Source of the DNA: Desulfobulbaceae bacterium
GTDB taxonomy: Bacteria > Desulfobacterota > Desulfobulbia > Desulfobulbales > Desulfurivibrionaceae
Assembly (NCBI GenBank): GCA_004332195.1
Contig: SJBG01000004.1
Location: 59,849 to 123,848 of the forward strand
Reading direction: 5' to 3'
Length of the DNA stretch: 64,000 nucleotides
Below are positions 44,423 through 53,585 of this stretch, piece after piece. Every line of letters begins with the position of its first letter. Position 1 is the first letter of the stretch. Below the pieces are notes generated by a model. The model made no database searches and had not been told where the DNA came from. It saw only the letters and a list, made by a program, of their open reading frames with translations. A program made the translations under genes and the position numbers.

Positions 44423-44563
44423 GACCACCTCGAAAAATTGCTCTTTCGCCCGATTTCTGCGTTATGCTCAAAAAATTATCCTCGGAATATCAACCATATG
44501 CCTGCGGTAATTTTTTTTACGTGCCGTAAACTCGAACAAAATAGCTAATTTTTCAAGGTGGCC
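44423..44563 (+). repeat. 141-bp MITE family, copy 6
   Basis: Full forward copy between the relA start and the proS stop, ending one base before the proS stop codon. The flanking ATTA target duplication on the right contributes to that stop codon. Confidence 0.93.
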
Positions 44564-44564
44564 A

Positions 44565-46289
44565 TTAGTTTTTAAGCGGCGAGCGTAGGGCGCTTTCCAC
44601 CATCTCCCGGATCATCGCCAGCGCGGCGACTGGGGCGGCGGCGCTGACTTGGCCGTCGGTTCGGGTGCGGATTTCAAGTAAGCCCTCGTTTTTGAAGCGT
44701 TTACCCACCATCAGGCGAATGGGAATACCCACCAGATCAGCGTCTTTGAATTTGCTGCCCGGACGTTCGTCGCGATCGTCGAGGAGAACTTCAATCCCGT
44801 GTTCCTGCAATTGATGGTATAGCCGTTCGGCCTCAACCCTTGTTTTTGGGTCCTTGGGGGTGAGGCTTAGGAGTATCACCTGGAAGGGCGCGATGGGCAT
44901 GGGAAAAATCATCCCGTCGCGGTCGTGGTTTTGTTCGATGGCCGCCGCCACCGTTCGGCTGATCCCGATGCCGTAGCAACCCATGATGAAGGGGCGTTTT
45001 TGTCCATGCTGATCAAGAAAAGTGGCGCTTAAGGCCTGACTGTACTCGGTCCCCAGTTTGAAAATGTGGCCCACCTCGATCCCACGGGTTATGGCCAGCT
45101 TGCCGCCACAGTGGGGGCAAAGATCATCTTCGTTGACCATCCGGATATCGCCCTGATGCTGAGGAGTGAAATCGCGACCGGGGTTAACGTTGAGCAGGTG
45201 CTGGTCGACCTCGTTGGCTCCGGTGACGAAATTGACCATTTGGGCCACCACAGCATCGATAACCAGGGGAATTTTTAAGCCAACCGGCCCCAGATAACCG
45301 GCCGGGGCTCCGGTCAGGCTCGCAATTTCCTGGTCATCGGCCAAGACTACCTCCAGGACCCCCAACAGGTTTCGCAATTTGACCGGTTGGACCTCGTGAT
45401 CGCCACGCATCAGCACCGCCACCGGTTGGCCGTCGGCCAGATAAATCATGGTTTTAACCAGGAACTCAGCGGGGATGTGCAGAAATTTACCAACCTCTTG
45501 AACCGTTTTTTGACCGGGGGTGGCCACTTGGCTTGATGGTTGGGGAGTGTCGTGATTTGCCGCTTTTTCCGGGCGGGCGGTGGCCCTTTCCAGGTTGGCG
45601 GCATATTCACAGTGTTGGCAGATCACTACCAGATCCTCACCGGTGGCGGCCAACACCATAAATTCGTGAGAAAAACTGCCGCCGATAGCGCCGGTATCCG
45701 CCTCCACCGCCCGGAAGGCGATGCCGCAACGGGTAAAAATTTGTTGATAGGCCTCATACATTTTGCGATAGGTCGCATCAGCCCCGGCCTCGTCGGCATC
45801 GAAACTGTAGCCGTCCTTCATGATAAACTCCCGACCTCGCATCAGGCCAAAACGGGGCCGAATTTCATCGCGAAACTTGGTTTGAATCTGATAAAGGTTG
45901 AGCGGCAGGCTGCGATATGAATGAATATTCATCCGCGCCAGGTCGGTAATGACCTCCTCATGCGTGGGTCCCAAGCAGCTTTCTCGTCCATGGCGATCCT
46001 TAAACCGCAGTAGTTCCGGTCCGTATTTTTCCCAGCGGCCCGATTCACGCCATAAATCGGCGGGCTGAACCATGGGCAGCAGCACTTCCTGAGCTCCGGC
46101 CCGGCTCATCTCCGCACGGACGATCTGTTCCACCTTGCGGATGGTAGCCAGCCCCAAGGGCAGATAAGAGTACACCCCAGCGGTGAGTTTGCGGATAAAA
46201 CCACCCCGGAGCAACAATTTATGACTGATCGTCTCGGCCTCAGCCGGGTCTTCCTTGAGCGTTGGAAGCAAAAGTTGGGAAAAACGCAT
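44565..46289 (-). CDS. proS: Prolyl-tRNA synthetase (bacterial type)
   Basis: 574 residues. Class II motifs: TAGVYSYLPLGLATIRK region, the motif 2 FRDEIRPRFGLMRGREFIMKD, the YbaK-like editing insertion (~235-385) typical of bacterial ProRS, then GCYGIGISRTVAAAIEQ and the anticodon-binding domain. Upstream ispG is 86 bp away on the same strand. Its TAA stop lies immediately beside a MITE copy. Confidence 0.96.
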   Translation of the reverse strand: MRFSQLLLPTLKEDPAEAETISHKLLLRGGFIRKLTAGVYSYLPLGLATIRKVEQIVRAEMSRAGAQEVLLPMVQPADLWRESGRWEKYGPELLRFKDRHGRESCLGPTHEEVITDLARMNIHSYRSLPLNLYQIQTKFRDEIRPRFGLMRGREFIMKDGYSFDADEAGADATYRKMYEAYQQIFTRCGIAFRAVEADTGAIGGSFSHEFMVLAATGEDLVVICQHCEYAANLERATARPEKAANHDTPQPSSQVATPGQKTVQEVGKFLHIPAEFLVKTMIYLADGQPVAVLMRGDHEVQPVKLRNLLGVLEVVLADDQEIASLTGAPAGYLGPVGLKIPLVIDAVVAQMVNFVTGANEVDQHLLNVNPGRDFTPQHQGDIRMVNEDDLCPHCGGKLAITRGIEVGHIFKLGTEYSQALSATFLDQHGQKRPFIMGCYGIGISRTVAAAIEQNHDRDGMIFPMPIAPFQVILLSLTPKDPKTRVEAERLYHQLQEHGIEVLLDDRDERPGSKFKDADLVGIPIRLMVGKRFKNEGLLEIRTRTDGQVSAAAPVAALAMIREMVESALRSPLKN

Positions 46290-46375
46290 GGTGCTAACCC
46301 CTGATTTTTAGTTCTATCTACGTATAGTAAAAACAAAGTTTTGCTTTTTTGTAAGATATGAACAACCCCTAACCT

Positions 46376-47467
46376 CTAGCCCTTGACCCCTTTATGAAGG
46401 GCAATATGTCCCTTGGTCATTTGGTCGATTTCGGCCAAAAACACCCCCAGCACCTCGGCTTCCGGCACCTTTTTGAAAACTTTGCCCTTTTTGAAAATAA
46501 TCCCCACCCCCTTGCCGCCGGCTACCCCGATATCCGCCTCGCGGGCCTCGCCGGGGCCGTTGACCACACAGCCCATGACCGCGATTTTCAACGGGGTGCT
46601 AATCTTTTGGATATGACGTTCAATCTCCTCGGCCAGACTGAAAAGATTCACCTGGCAACGACCGCAGGTGGGGCAGGAGATCAGTTCCGGCCCACGCTGA
46701 CGGAGACCCAGGCTGCGCAACAGTTCGTAGGCCACCCGAATTTCCTCCACCGGATCGCGAGTTAGAGATATCCGAATAGTGTCGCCGATGCCCTCATACA
46801 GTAAGATGCCCAAGGCTACGCTGGACTTTACCGTCCCGGCGATCAGCCCTCCGGCCTCGGTGACCCCCAGGTGAAGAGGATAATCACTGATCCGACTCAA
46901 CTGCCGATAGGCATCAATGGTGGTCAATACGTTGGATGATTTAAGGGAAACTTTCAACTCGTAAAAGCCAAGATCTTCCAGCAGGCCGATATTGCGCAGA
47001 GCGCTTTCGATCAAGGCCGCAGCCACAGGATGACCGTAACGGGCCATGATATCCTTTTCCAGTGAACCGGCGTTGACTCCCACTCGGATCACCACCCCGT
47101 GCGCCTTGGCTGCCGCGGCCACCCGGGCTAGTTTGTCGCGTCCTCCAACATTGCCGGGGTTGATTCTGACCCCCTGGGCCCCATGCTCCATGGCGCTGAC
47201 CGCCAGACGGTGATCAAAATGAATGTCGGCGACCAGGGGAATGGTTATTTGATCGCGGATAGCCCGGATGGCTTGGGCTGCCGCCAGATCAAGCACCGCC
47301 ACCCGGATAATCTCGCAACCGACCTCCTCCAGGCCCCGGATTTGAGCCACGGTGGCGGCCACATCGCGGGTGTCGGTATTGGTCATCGACTGGACGACGA
47401 CATCTGCCCCGCCGCCCACCGGAACCGCTCCCACCTTGATCTGTTTGGTGATTTTTCTGTTCCGCAT
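46376..47467 (-). CDS. ispG: 4-hydroxy-3-methylbut-2-enyl diphosphate synthase
   Basis: Seventh step of the MEP isoprenoid pathway, a [4Fe-4S] enzyme. 363 residues, starting with KIKVGAVPVGG-like RKITKQIKVGAVPVGGG and QSMTNTDT. Cluster cysteines are seen in CPTCGRC and in MGCVVNGPGEA. Precedes proS in the same direction. It is divergent from the selenoprotein gene. Confidence 0.96.
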   Translation of the reverse strand: MRNRKITKQIKVGAVPVGGGADVVVQSMTNTDTRDVAATVAQIRGLEEVGCEIIRVAVLDLAAAQAIRAIRDQITIPLVADIHFDHRLAVSAMEHGAQGVRINPGNVGGRDKLARVAAAAKAHGVVIRVGVNAGSLEKDIMARYGHPVAAALIESALRNIGLLEDLGFYELKVSLKSSNVLTTIDAYRQLSRISDYPLHLGVTEAGGLIAGTVKSSVALGILLYEGIGDTIRISLTRDPVEEIRVAYELLRSLGLRQRGPELISCPTCGRCQVNLFSLAEEIERHIQKISTPLKIAVMGCVVNGPGEAREADIGVAGGKGVGIIFKKGKVFKKVPEAEVLGVFLAEIDQMTKGHIALHKGVKG

Positions 47468-47545
47468 AATAGGGCAATATACCGGGTTGCCTGAAAATTA
47501 GCACCAGGAAAGCAACAATTACCAAGACAAAAGTAACTCATACCC

Positions 47546-47574
47546 TTGACTTTTTCGCCCCGATTGCTTATTTT
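47546..47574 (+). promoter_or_regulatory. Promoter candidate for the selenoprotein gene
   Basis: TTGACT (47546-47551), 17-bp spacer, TATTTT (47569-47574), about 75 bp upstream of the start codon. Near-consensus sigma-70 arrangement. Confidence 0.5.
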
Positions 47575-47648
47575 TCCCCCGAGCTGATTACGGTTGCCGG
47601 GGTGCTGCTCCCAACCTTTCGTTAAGCCTTAGATCAAGGAGTGTAGTC

Positions 47649-47990
47649 ATGATTGAAGTAACTGAGTTGGCGAGCGAAAAGCTCAAAGCCTATCTGGAGG
47701 AGAATAATCTTGATTCTCCGATAAGGGTAGCCATGATGCAAGGTGGCTGAGCCGGTCCCTCTTTGGGATTGGCTCTGGATGAGCCAAAGGATAGTGACAC
47801 CACTCATACCCAGGACGGGGTTAAGTATCTTATCGATAACGGCCTGATCAAGCAATGTGGTGCAATCAAAGTTGACTTTATGAGTGACGGAGGCCGTTCA
47901 GGTTTTTCCATAACCCCAGCCAAGCCATTAAATGGTGGCGGCGGTTGTGGCAGTTCTTGTAGTACTTCCAGCAGGTCTTGTGGCTGTTAG
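47649..47990 (+). CDS. HesB/IscA-like selenoprotein (UGA decoded as Sec34)
   Basis: 113 residues if the in-frame TGA at 47748-47750 is read through. Starts MIEVTELASEKLKAYLEEN behind an AAGGAG site, and shows MQGG-U-AGPSLGLALDEP, where relatives have Cys in the same motif (GGCAGPSLGLALDE). The frame continues without break to a TAG at 47990, keeping family similarity after the UGA. The C-terminus is Gly/Cys-rich (CGSSC...SCGC). IscA/HesB proteins bind Fe or FeS clusters through such cysteines. A hairpin follows the UGA at a suitable distance, and selB is 6 kb away. Standard gene callers would miss or truncate it. Confidence 0.9.
47769..47787 (+). promoter_or_regulatory. Candidate bacterial SECIS hairpin
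   Basis: TTGGCTC (47769-47775) pairs with GAGCCAA (47781-47787) around a TGGAT loop, the loop starting 25 nt after the UGA and with G in its second position, as expected for bSECIS. A competing 11-bp hairpin (with two G-U pairs, loop TCTTT) begins at the UGA itself. Which one SelB reads cannot be settled by eye. Confidence 0.55.
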
Positions 47991-48116
47991 CGATTTCGGA
48001 GAACAAAAGTGCTAGAGGCCGAAAGGCCCGGAGTCAAGAAATTTCGGGGCCTTCAGCCATTGGGGCCTCTCCGGCGCCTACCACCTCGTTTTGCCATTTG
48101 GTCAGGTCTTTCAGAC

Positions 48117-48152
48117 AAAGCCCCCGGTGTTTCAGACACTGGGGGCTTTTTA
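48117..48152 (+). terminator. Intrinsic terminator of the selenoprotein gene
   Basis: AAAGCCCCCGGTGT and ACACTGGGGGCTTT form a long GC-rich stem around TTCAG, followed by a T-run. Classical Rho-independent terminator, 127 bp after the stop codon. Confidence 0.85.
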
Positions 48153-48198
48153 GTTTAGTGTCGTCTAAGGGCGCACTCATTTCCTTACAAACCCTAAA

Positions 48199-48339
48199 GG
48201 CCACCTTGAAAAATTGCTCTTTCGCCCGATTTCTGCGTTATGCTCAAAAAATTATCCTCGGAATATCAACCATATGCCTGCGGTAATTTTTTTTACGTGC
48301 CGTAAACTCGAACAAAATAGCTAATTTTTCAAGATAGCC
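48199..48339 (+). repeat. 141-bp MITE family, copy 7
   Basis: Full forward copy between the terminator and the AMMECR1-type gene. Flanked by TAAA on both sides (4-bp target duplication). Confidence 0.93.
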
Positions 48340-48365
48340 TAAAATTTACCCATGAGAATTTGTTG

Positions 48366-48989
48366 ATGATTTCGTTCTGTCTGTCGGACTGCGATCGGCT
48401 TGATCTTCAGGAAGGGCGAGCCCTGCTGGGACTGGCTCGAGACACTATCGGCCGGCATCTTGGCCTGGCTGGGGTTGATGATGAGGCGCTTGTTCGAAAA
48501 ATAGCCGCGGCGCTGACCTCCTCCCGTTTCAGGAAAAATCGAGGGGTTTTTGTTACCCTGAAAAGTGAGGGCAGGTTGCGAGGCTGTATCGGCAGTTTGC
48601 GGGCCGATGGTTCCACGGTCGCTGAAGTGGGCGATAATGCTATCAAGGCTGCTTTCCATGATCCTCGCTTCCCGCCCCTTACCCGCGAGGAATTATCGAT
48701 GGTACGGCTCGAAATCAGTGTGTTGAGCAGCCTGCAACTCCTGCGATACGATGATGTTCCGGACCTGCTGGCTCAATTGCAGCCGGGTCAAGATGGGGTG
48801 CTCATTACCCAGCATGGTCCGGGCCCCAAAATCCTGAGCGCCACTTTTCTGCCCCAAGTCTGGGAGCAATTATCGAGTCCGGAGCATTTTCTTAATCATC
48901 TCTGCGTGAAAGCGGGTTTGCCCGCCGCAGCTTGGCGGGACGGGCATTTACAGGTGGAAACTTACCGAGTGCAGCGCTTTGCCGAGTAA
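48366..48989 (+). CDS. amrA: AMMECR1-domain protein (AmmeMemoRadiSam system protein A)
   Basis: 207 residues with the AMMECR1 signature LRGCIGSL and the later FLPQVWEQL-like segment (SATFLPQVWEQLSS). These proteins usually occur with a MEMO1-like and a radical SAM partner in an uncharacterised system. Neither partner is next door. Start at ATG 48366 (MISFCLSDCDRLD). A TTG at 48360 is possible. A MITE copy ends 26 bp upstream, so the promoter may lie in or near it. Confidence 0.9.
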   Translation: MISFCLSDCDRLDLQEGRALLGLARDTIGRHLGLAGVDDEALVRKIAAALTSSRFRKNRGVFVTLKSEGRLRGCIGSLRADGSTVAEVGDNAIKAAFHDPRFPPLTREELSMVRLEISVLSSLQLLRYDDVPDLLAQLQPGQDGVLITQHGPGPKILSATFLPQVWEQLSSPEHFLNHLCVKAGLPAAAWRDGHLQVETYRVQRFAE

Positions 48990-49035
48990 TCCGTCGCCCT
49001 TGACCTGGAGCTAACCGTGTTTTTAGTCACGGCTC

Positions 49036-49065
49036 TTGATCTTGCTTTTTAGCAGGCTCTATGGT
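49036..49065 (+). promoter_or_regulatory. Candidate tRNA-Leu promoter
   Basis: TTGATC (49036-49041), 18-bp spacer, TATGGT (49060-49065), about 30 bp before the tRNA. Plausible but not strong. Confidence 0.35.
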
Positions 49066-49095
49066 AATCCCGGAACTTCCATCAGCTGGAAATAA

Positions 49096-49183
49096 GCCCG
49101 AATGGCGGAACTGGTAGACGCAAGGGACTTAAAATCCCTCGGAGTTCATCTCTATGCGAGTTCAATTCTCGCTTCGGGCACCA
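49096..49183 (+). tRNA. tRNA-Leu (anticodon TAA), CCA encoded
   Basis: 88 nt. Acceptor GCCCGAA pairs with TTCGGGC. The anticodon stem GGGAC/ATCCC region presents TAA in ACTTAAAAT. A class II variable arm lies between, with T-arm GCGAGTTCAATTCTCGC. The encoded CCA ends one base before the nrdJ stop codon of the opposite strand. Confidence 0.97.
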
Positions 49184-51457
49184 CTAACATTCTGAATAGC
49201 CGCAAGCATGACAGACACAGCATCCCCCCTCATGCTCAATCACCCCGCCACATTCGGGACAGGCTCCGAAGGCGTTGTTGACCTCAATTAAGGTGTGATC
49301 GCAGCGGCCGTTGGTTTTTTCCAGGTGTTTATGGATAGCCTGAGCGATGGCGTCGGCACAGGATGTCACCTTGTTTTCGCCGAAACCCGTCGGCTTGTGA
49401 CAACTGATGCCGATCAGCTGTTTGATCATCGGCTCCGGCGGCAAGCCGCTGCGCCAGGCGAGAGATACCAAGCGGCCGATGGCTTCACACTGGCTGGCGG
49501 CGCAACCCCCGGCTTTGCCCACGGTGTTGAATAGCTCGAAAAGGCGATACTCCTCGTCCTGATTGATAGTGACATACATGGGGCCGCAACCGGTGCTCAT
49601 CTGATAGGTGGAGCCGGCAAGCATGGCGGGACGATCCCGCTTGACCAGTTTTTTGGGCAGGGCCGGAGCCGCGTCGGCCGCCGTTTTCTTATCGGTCTTG
49701 CCGATGTTGAGAACCTGGTTGTCGCGACAACCGTCCCGGTAGATGGTGACCCCCTTGCAACCCATTTCATAAGCCAGCAGGTAGGCCTGACGCACGTCTT
49801 CTTCGCCGGCTTCATGAGAAAAATTGATGGTTTTGCTCACCGCGTTGTTGGTGTGACGCTGGAAAGCGGCCTGGGTGGCGATATGATTCTTGGGGGTGAT
49901 GTCGTGGGCGGTTTCAAAAATCCGCCGGTACTTCATGGGGATTTCTTCTATGCCGGCCAGCGACCCGTTATGGGCGATCTGTTTAACCAGATCATGGGAA
50001 TAAAATCCTTCCCGCTTGGCGATTTGTTCAAACAAGGGGTTGACTTCAAAAAGCTCGTCATTGTCCATGACCCGGCGGAGAAAGGCCACGGCGAATAATG
50101 GCTCCACCCCGCTGGAGCAACCAGCCAAGATACTGATGGTCCCGGTGGGGGCGATGGTGGTGCGGGTGGCGTTGCGTACCGGAGTTGCCGGATCCCGCCG
50201 ACCGTAAATACTCTCGGCGAAATTGGGGAAGGCCCCCCGAGCTCGACCGAGATCGATGCTGGCCGTGAGCGCTCGCTGGTCGATAAAGCTCATCAGATCC
50301 TCGGCCAGGGTGACCGCGGCCGAAGAAGAGTAGGGGAGATCGAGCTGTACCAGCAGATCAGCAAAGCCCATCACCCCGAGGCCGATTTTGCGGTTAAGTT
50401 TGGTCATCTCGGCAATTTCCGGCAGCGGATAGTTATTGATATCCACCACATTATCGAGAAAATGGATGGCCGTGTCAACGCAATAGCCCAGGTGATCATA
50501 GTTGACCGCGCCATCTTTAAACATGGCGGCTAGGTTGATCGAGCCGAGATTACAGGACTCATAGGGCAACAGTGGCTGTTCGCCGCAAGGGTTGGTGGAT
50601 TCAATGGCCCCGGCTGCGGGGGTGGGGTTTTCAGCGTTGATTCGGTCGATGAAAACAATCCCTGGTTCGCCGGAAAGCCAGGCTTGTCTGATGATTTGAC
50701 GAAAGAGTTCATTGGCGCTCTGGTGCCGGACAATTTCATGGTTGCGGGGATTGATCAGGGCATAATCCCCGTTTTCCGCCAGGGCTCGCATAAAATCGTC
50801 GGTGATCGCCACCGAAAGGTTGAAGTTTTGCAGCACATTAAGGTCGGACTTGACCTTGATGAAATCCATGATGTCGGGATGATCGACTCGCAAAATCGCC
50901 ATGTTGGCCCCGCGCCGGGTCCCGCCCTGCTTGATGGTCTCGGTGGCGCAATCAAACACCGACATAAACGAGAGCGGCCCGCTGGAAATACCCTTGGTGG
51001 AGTGGACTATGTCGTTTTTGGGTCGAATCCGGGAGAAGGAGAAGCCGGTCCCGCCACCGCTTTGGTGGATCAGGGCGGTTTGCTTGACCGCCTCGAAGAT
51101 GCTGGGCATCGAATCTGCGATGGGCAGGACGAAACAGGCCGAAAGCTGACCCAGTTTGCGCCCCGCATTCATCAGGGTCGGTGAGTTGGGCATGAAATCA
51201 AGTGTGGCCATCATTTCATAAAAATCTTGGGCCAGGGCCTTGGTGTTGACATCCGGTTGATAGAGGTGATCGCCGGCGGCCACGGTGGCGGCGACCCGCC
51301 AGAGCATCTGTTGCGGTGTTTCCAGCACCTTGCCGTGCTCATCCTTTTGCAGGTAGCGCCGATTGAGCACGGTCATGGCATTGGCGGAAAATTTCGGGGT
51401 ACTGAGTTTGGTCGGCATCTTGCCGGCGGGGGTGGACGTGGACGCTTTGGGGGGCAT
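49184..51457 (-). CDS. nrdJ: Adenosylcobalamin-dependent (class II) ribonucleotide reductase
   Basis: Makes deoxyribonucleotides without oxygen or a radical subunit, using B12. Start at 51457 (MPPKASTSTPAGK) with AGGAGA upstream, 757 residues. The open frame extends further but without similarity. Motifs: NSPTLMNAGR, FVLPIADSM, GGTGFSFSRIRP, NPCGEQPLLPYESCNLGS with catalytic cysteine, and a cysteine-rich C-terminus (CPECGGVIEHEGGCCVCHACG). It demands cobalamin while cobT here is frameshifted. The stop codon abuts the tRNA-Leu 3' end. Confidence 0.95.
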   Translation of the reverse strand: MPPKASTSTPAGKMPTKLSTPKFSANAMTVLNRRYLQKDEHGKVLETPQQMLWRVAATVAAGDHLYQPDVNTKALAQDFYEMMATLDFMPNSPTLMNAGRKLGQLSACFVLPIADSMPSIFEAVKQTALIHQSGGGTGFSFSRIRPKNDIVHSTKGISSGPLSFMSVFDCATETIKQGGTRRGANMAILRVDHPDIMDFIKVKSDLNVLQNFNLSVAITDDFMRALAENGDYALINPRNHEIVRHQSANELFRQIIRQAWLSGEPGIVFIDRINAENPTPAAGAIESTNPCGEQPLLPYESCNLGSINLAAMFKDGAVNYDHLGYCVDTAIHFLDNVVDINNYPLPEIAEMTKLNRKIGLGVMGFADLLVQLDLPYSSSAAVTLAEDLMSFIDQRALTASIDLGRARGAFPNFAESIYGRRDPATPVRNATRTTIAPTGTISILAGCSSGVEPLFAVAFLRRVMDNDELFEVNPLFEQIAKREGFYSHDLVKQIAHNGSLAGIEEIPMKYRRIFETAHDITPKNHIATQAAFQRHTNNAVSKTINFSHEAGEEDVRQAYLLAYEMGCKGVTIYRDGCRDNQVLNIGKTDKKTAADAAPALPKKLVKRDRPAMLAGSTYQMSTGCGPMYVTINQDEEYRLFELFNTVGKAGGCAASQCEAIGRLVSLAWRSGLPPEPMIKQLIGISCHKPTGFGENKVTSCADAIAQAIHKHLEKTNGRCDHTLIEVNNAFGACPECGGVIEHEGGCCVCHACGYSEC

Positions 51458-51804
51458 GAGTGGTTCTCCTGGCAATTTGGTTAGCGTTGATGGTAAGGGC
51501 AGGTCAAGGAACAACCATGTCACCTCAAGTTCCAGCCAACCACAAAATATAGTATGGTTGTCGTTAGCAAAACACAAGATGTGGCAAAAGTAAAGCGCAA
51601 AAACAAAAAATATTTTTGCTGTTTCGGTTTTGTCGGTCGCAGAACAACCTTGTCACTGAGGGTGTTTTTTGTTATTGCTAGTCGTGTTTCTGGATGTTCA
51701 ACGGATAGATGTTCTTATCTCAATGGCGTCACTTGTTTTATATTGCACCCCTTAAGACTGGTAGGTTTGTTGCGAGGGACAAACACTTATGCAGGAGTTG
51801 AAAA
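51458..51804. other. Intergenic region between nrdJ and mrp
   Basis: About 350 bp between divergent genes. I looked for a cobalamin riboswitch or NrdR boxes for nrdJ and could not recognise either. No gene seen. Confidence 0.4.
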
Positions 51805-52797
51805 ATGAGGAGATCATGTGATCCTAGAAAATGCGGTGACGAGTCAAAGAGTGCCTGTAGCAGCCAGGTGGCGGTTAATGCCCGGCGCAATCTTGATATT
51901 GATCGGATTTTGGGTAAAATTCGCCATAAAATCCTGGTGATGAGTGGTAAGGGCGGGGTCGGCAAGAGTACAGTGGCGGTTAATCTGGCTGTAGGCCTGA
52001 CTCGTTTGGGTTTTCGGGTCGGGCTGATGGATGTCGATCTGCATGGCCCGGATGTTTGTCGCATGCTCAACCTCAGCGAGCCCTTGGCCGACTCCTCGAC
52101 CGACGGTAAAATGCCGCCGTGGCGGACTGACGACAATCTGCTGGTGATGTCTTTAGAAAACATGCTGGAGGATCGTGATTCCCCCATCATTTGGCGTGGA
52201 CCTTTGAAAAATCAGGCGATTCATCGCTTTATCGCCGATGTCGCCTGGGGTGAGTTGGATTACTTGGTAATTGACGCCCCACCGGGTACCGGTGATGAGC
52301 CAATGACCGTGGCTCAGATGATTAAGGATGCTAAGGCACTGGTGGTTACCACTCCCCAGCAAGTGGCCCTGGCTGATGTTCGCAAGTCGATCAACTTCTG
52401 CAAGCACGTTAAGCTGGAAATCCTTGGGGTGGTGGAGAACATGAGCGGTTATGTCTGCCCCCACTGCGGCAAGGTTGCCGAACTTTTTAAGAGTGGAGGC
52501 GGCGAAGAACTGGCGCTATCAGCGAACTTGCCATTTTTTGGCCGAATTCCTTTGGATCCCAGGGTTATGTTGGCCGGTGACGACGGCCGCCCTTATCTGA
52601 CCGGCAATGACGATAGCCCGGCTTTGGCGGCGTTTAACTCCATGGTAGCTGCGGTGGCTGAGGCCCTGCCGACGACGATGCGGACTGCGGCGGGCCAGGT
52701 TTGTCCGGCTGACCTTGCTGCCCCACCGCCTCTACCCTTGGAAAATCCCGCTGCTGACTGTGGCTGCCAGGGCAAAAATGCTCCCAACCCCGGGTAA
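51805..52797 (+). CDS. mrp: Mrp/NBP35-family FeS-cluster carrier ATPase
   Basis: 330 residues. Deviant Walker A VMSGKGGVGKST (~46-57), the signature DVDLHGPDV, Walker B VIDAPPGTGDEP, and the cluster-binding VCPHCGK. Cysteines at the N-terminus (CDPRKC, AC) and C-terminus (DCGCQG) are additional. Apo-protein acceptors are unknown. It may act in the same FeS pathway as the HesB-like selenoprotein 4 kb away. An MBL-fold gene follows after about 120 bp. Confidence 0.94.
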   Translation: MRRSCDPRKCGDESKSACSSQVAVNARRNLDIDRILGKIRHKILVMSGKGGVGKSTVAVNLAVGLTRLGFRVGLMDVDLHGPDVCRMLNLSEPLADSSTDGKMPPWRTDDNLLVMSLENMLEDRDSPIIWRGPLKNQAIHRFIADVAWGELDYLVIDAPPGTGDEPMTVAQMIKDAKALVVTTPQQVALADVRKSINFCKHVKLEILGVVENMSGYVCPHCGKVAELFKSGGGEELALSANLPFFGRIPLDPRVMLAGDDGRPYLTGNDDSPALAAFNSMVAAVAEALPTTMRTAAGQVCPADLAAPPPLPLENPAADCGCQGKNAPNPG

Positions 52798-52916
52798 AGC
52801 TCCGGATGCCATCAATTCTGTTTGATGTTTACGGCCCTGACGGGACGGACCGCTCCGCGCTCTATGTTTAGCCTATCAAATAACGTTTGAGCCAATTGTG
52901 CCAAGAGGTCAAGTTT

Positions 52917-53558
52917 ATGCAAGTCACCCAACTGATCGTCGGCAGCATGGAGGTTTGCTGCTATCTCCTGGCCTGCCCCGAATCCGGCCGGGCCCTGGCT
53001 ATTGATCCCGGCGGTGACGAGGAGCGGATCCTCGAACATTGCCGCCGCAATGATTGGCGGTTGCAAATGTTACTTTGCACTCACGGTCATCCCGACCATG
53101 TGGCGGCCAACGCGGCCCTCAAGGCGGCGACCGGAGCCGAGATTATCATGCACGGCGATGACGCCGCCTTTTTTGCCAAAGCGGAAACGGTTCGATATTT
53201 TTCCATGCTGGGCTTGCCGGCCTCACCTCCCCCCGACCGCCTGGTCGCCGACGGCGACATCGTTGAACTGGGGAGCCTCAAGCTTAGGGTGCTGCACACC
53301 CCCGGTCATACGCCCGGTGGAATTTGCCTTTATTTGGCCCCCAATCTTTTCACTGGCGACACCCTTTTTGTCGGTGGGGTGGGACGCACCGATTTTCCCG
53401 GCGGTGATATCGCCACCTTGAGTAAATCAATCTGTCAACGTCTGCTGGTTCTGCCCCTGGAAACCGTGGTTTGGCCCGGTCATGGCTACGGCGGTTCCCG
53501 TTCCACCATCGCCGAGGAAGCGGCGGAAAATCCTTTTCTCCAGGAAAAATGGTACTAA
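52917..53558 (+). CDS. MBL-fold hydrolase (glyoxalase II-like)
   Basis: 213 residues of the metallo-beta-lactamase fold. Metal ligands: THGHPDHVAA (~58-67), HTPGHTPGG, the bridging GDTLF Asp, and WPGHGYGGS. Start at 52917 (MQVTQLIVGSMEV) with AGAGGT upstream. Related proteins hydrolyse thioesters such as S-lactoylglutathione or act in sulfide metabolism. The substrate here is undetermined. It precedes selB by 27 bp and is probably co-transcribed. Confidence 0.9.
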   Translation: MQVTQLIVGSMEVCCYLLACPESGRALAIDPGGDEERILEHCRRNDWRLQMLLCTHGHPDHVAANAALKAATGAEIIMHGDDAAFFAKAETVRYFSMLGLPASPPPDRLVADGDIVELGSLKLRVLHTPGHTPGGICLYLAPNLFTGDTLFVGGVGRTDFPGGDIATLSKSICQRLLVLPLETVVWPGHGYGGSRSTIAEEAAENPFLQEKWY

Positions 53559-53585
53559 ACAAACACATGATCATGATCTTGCTTT

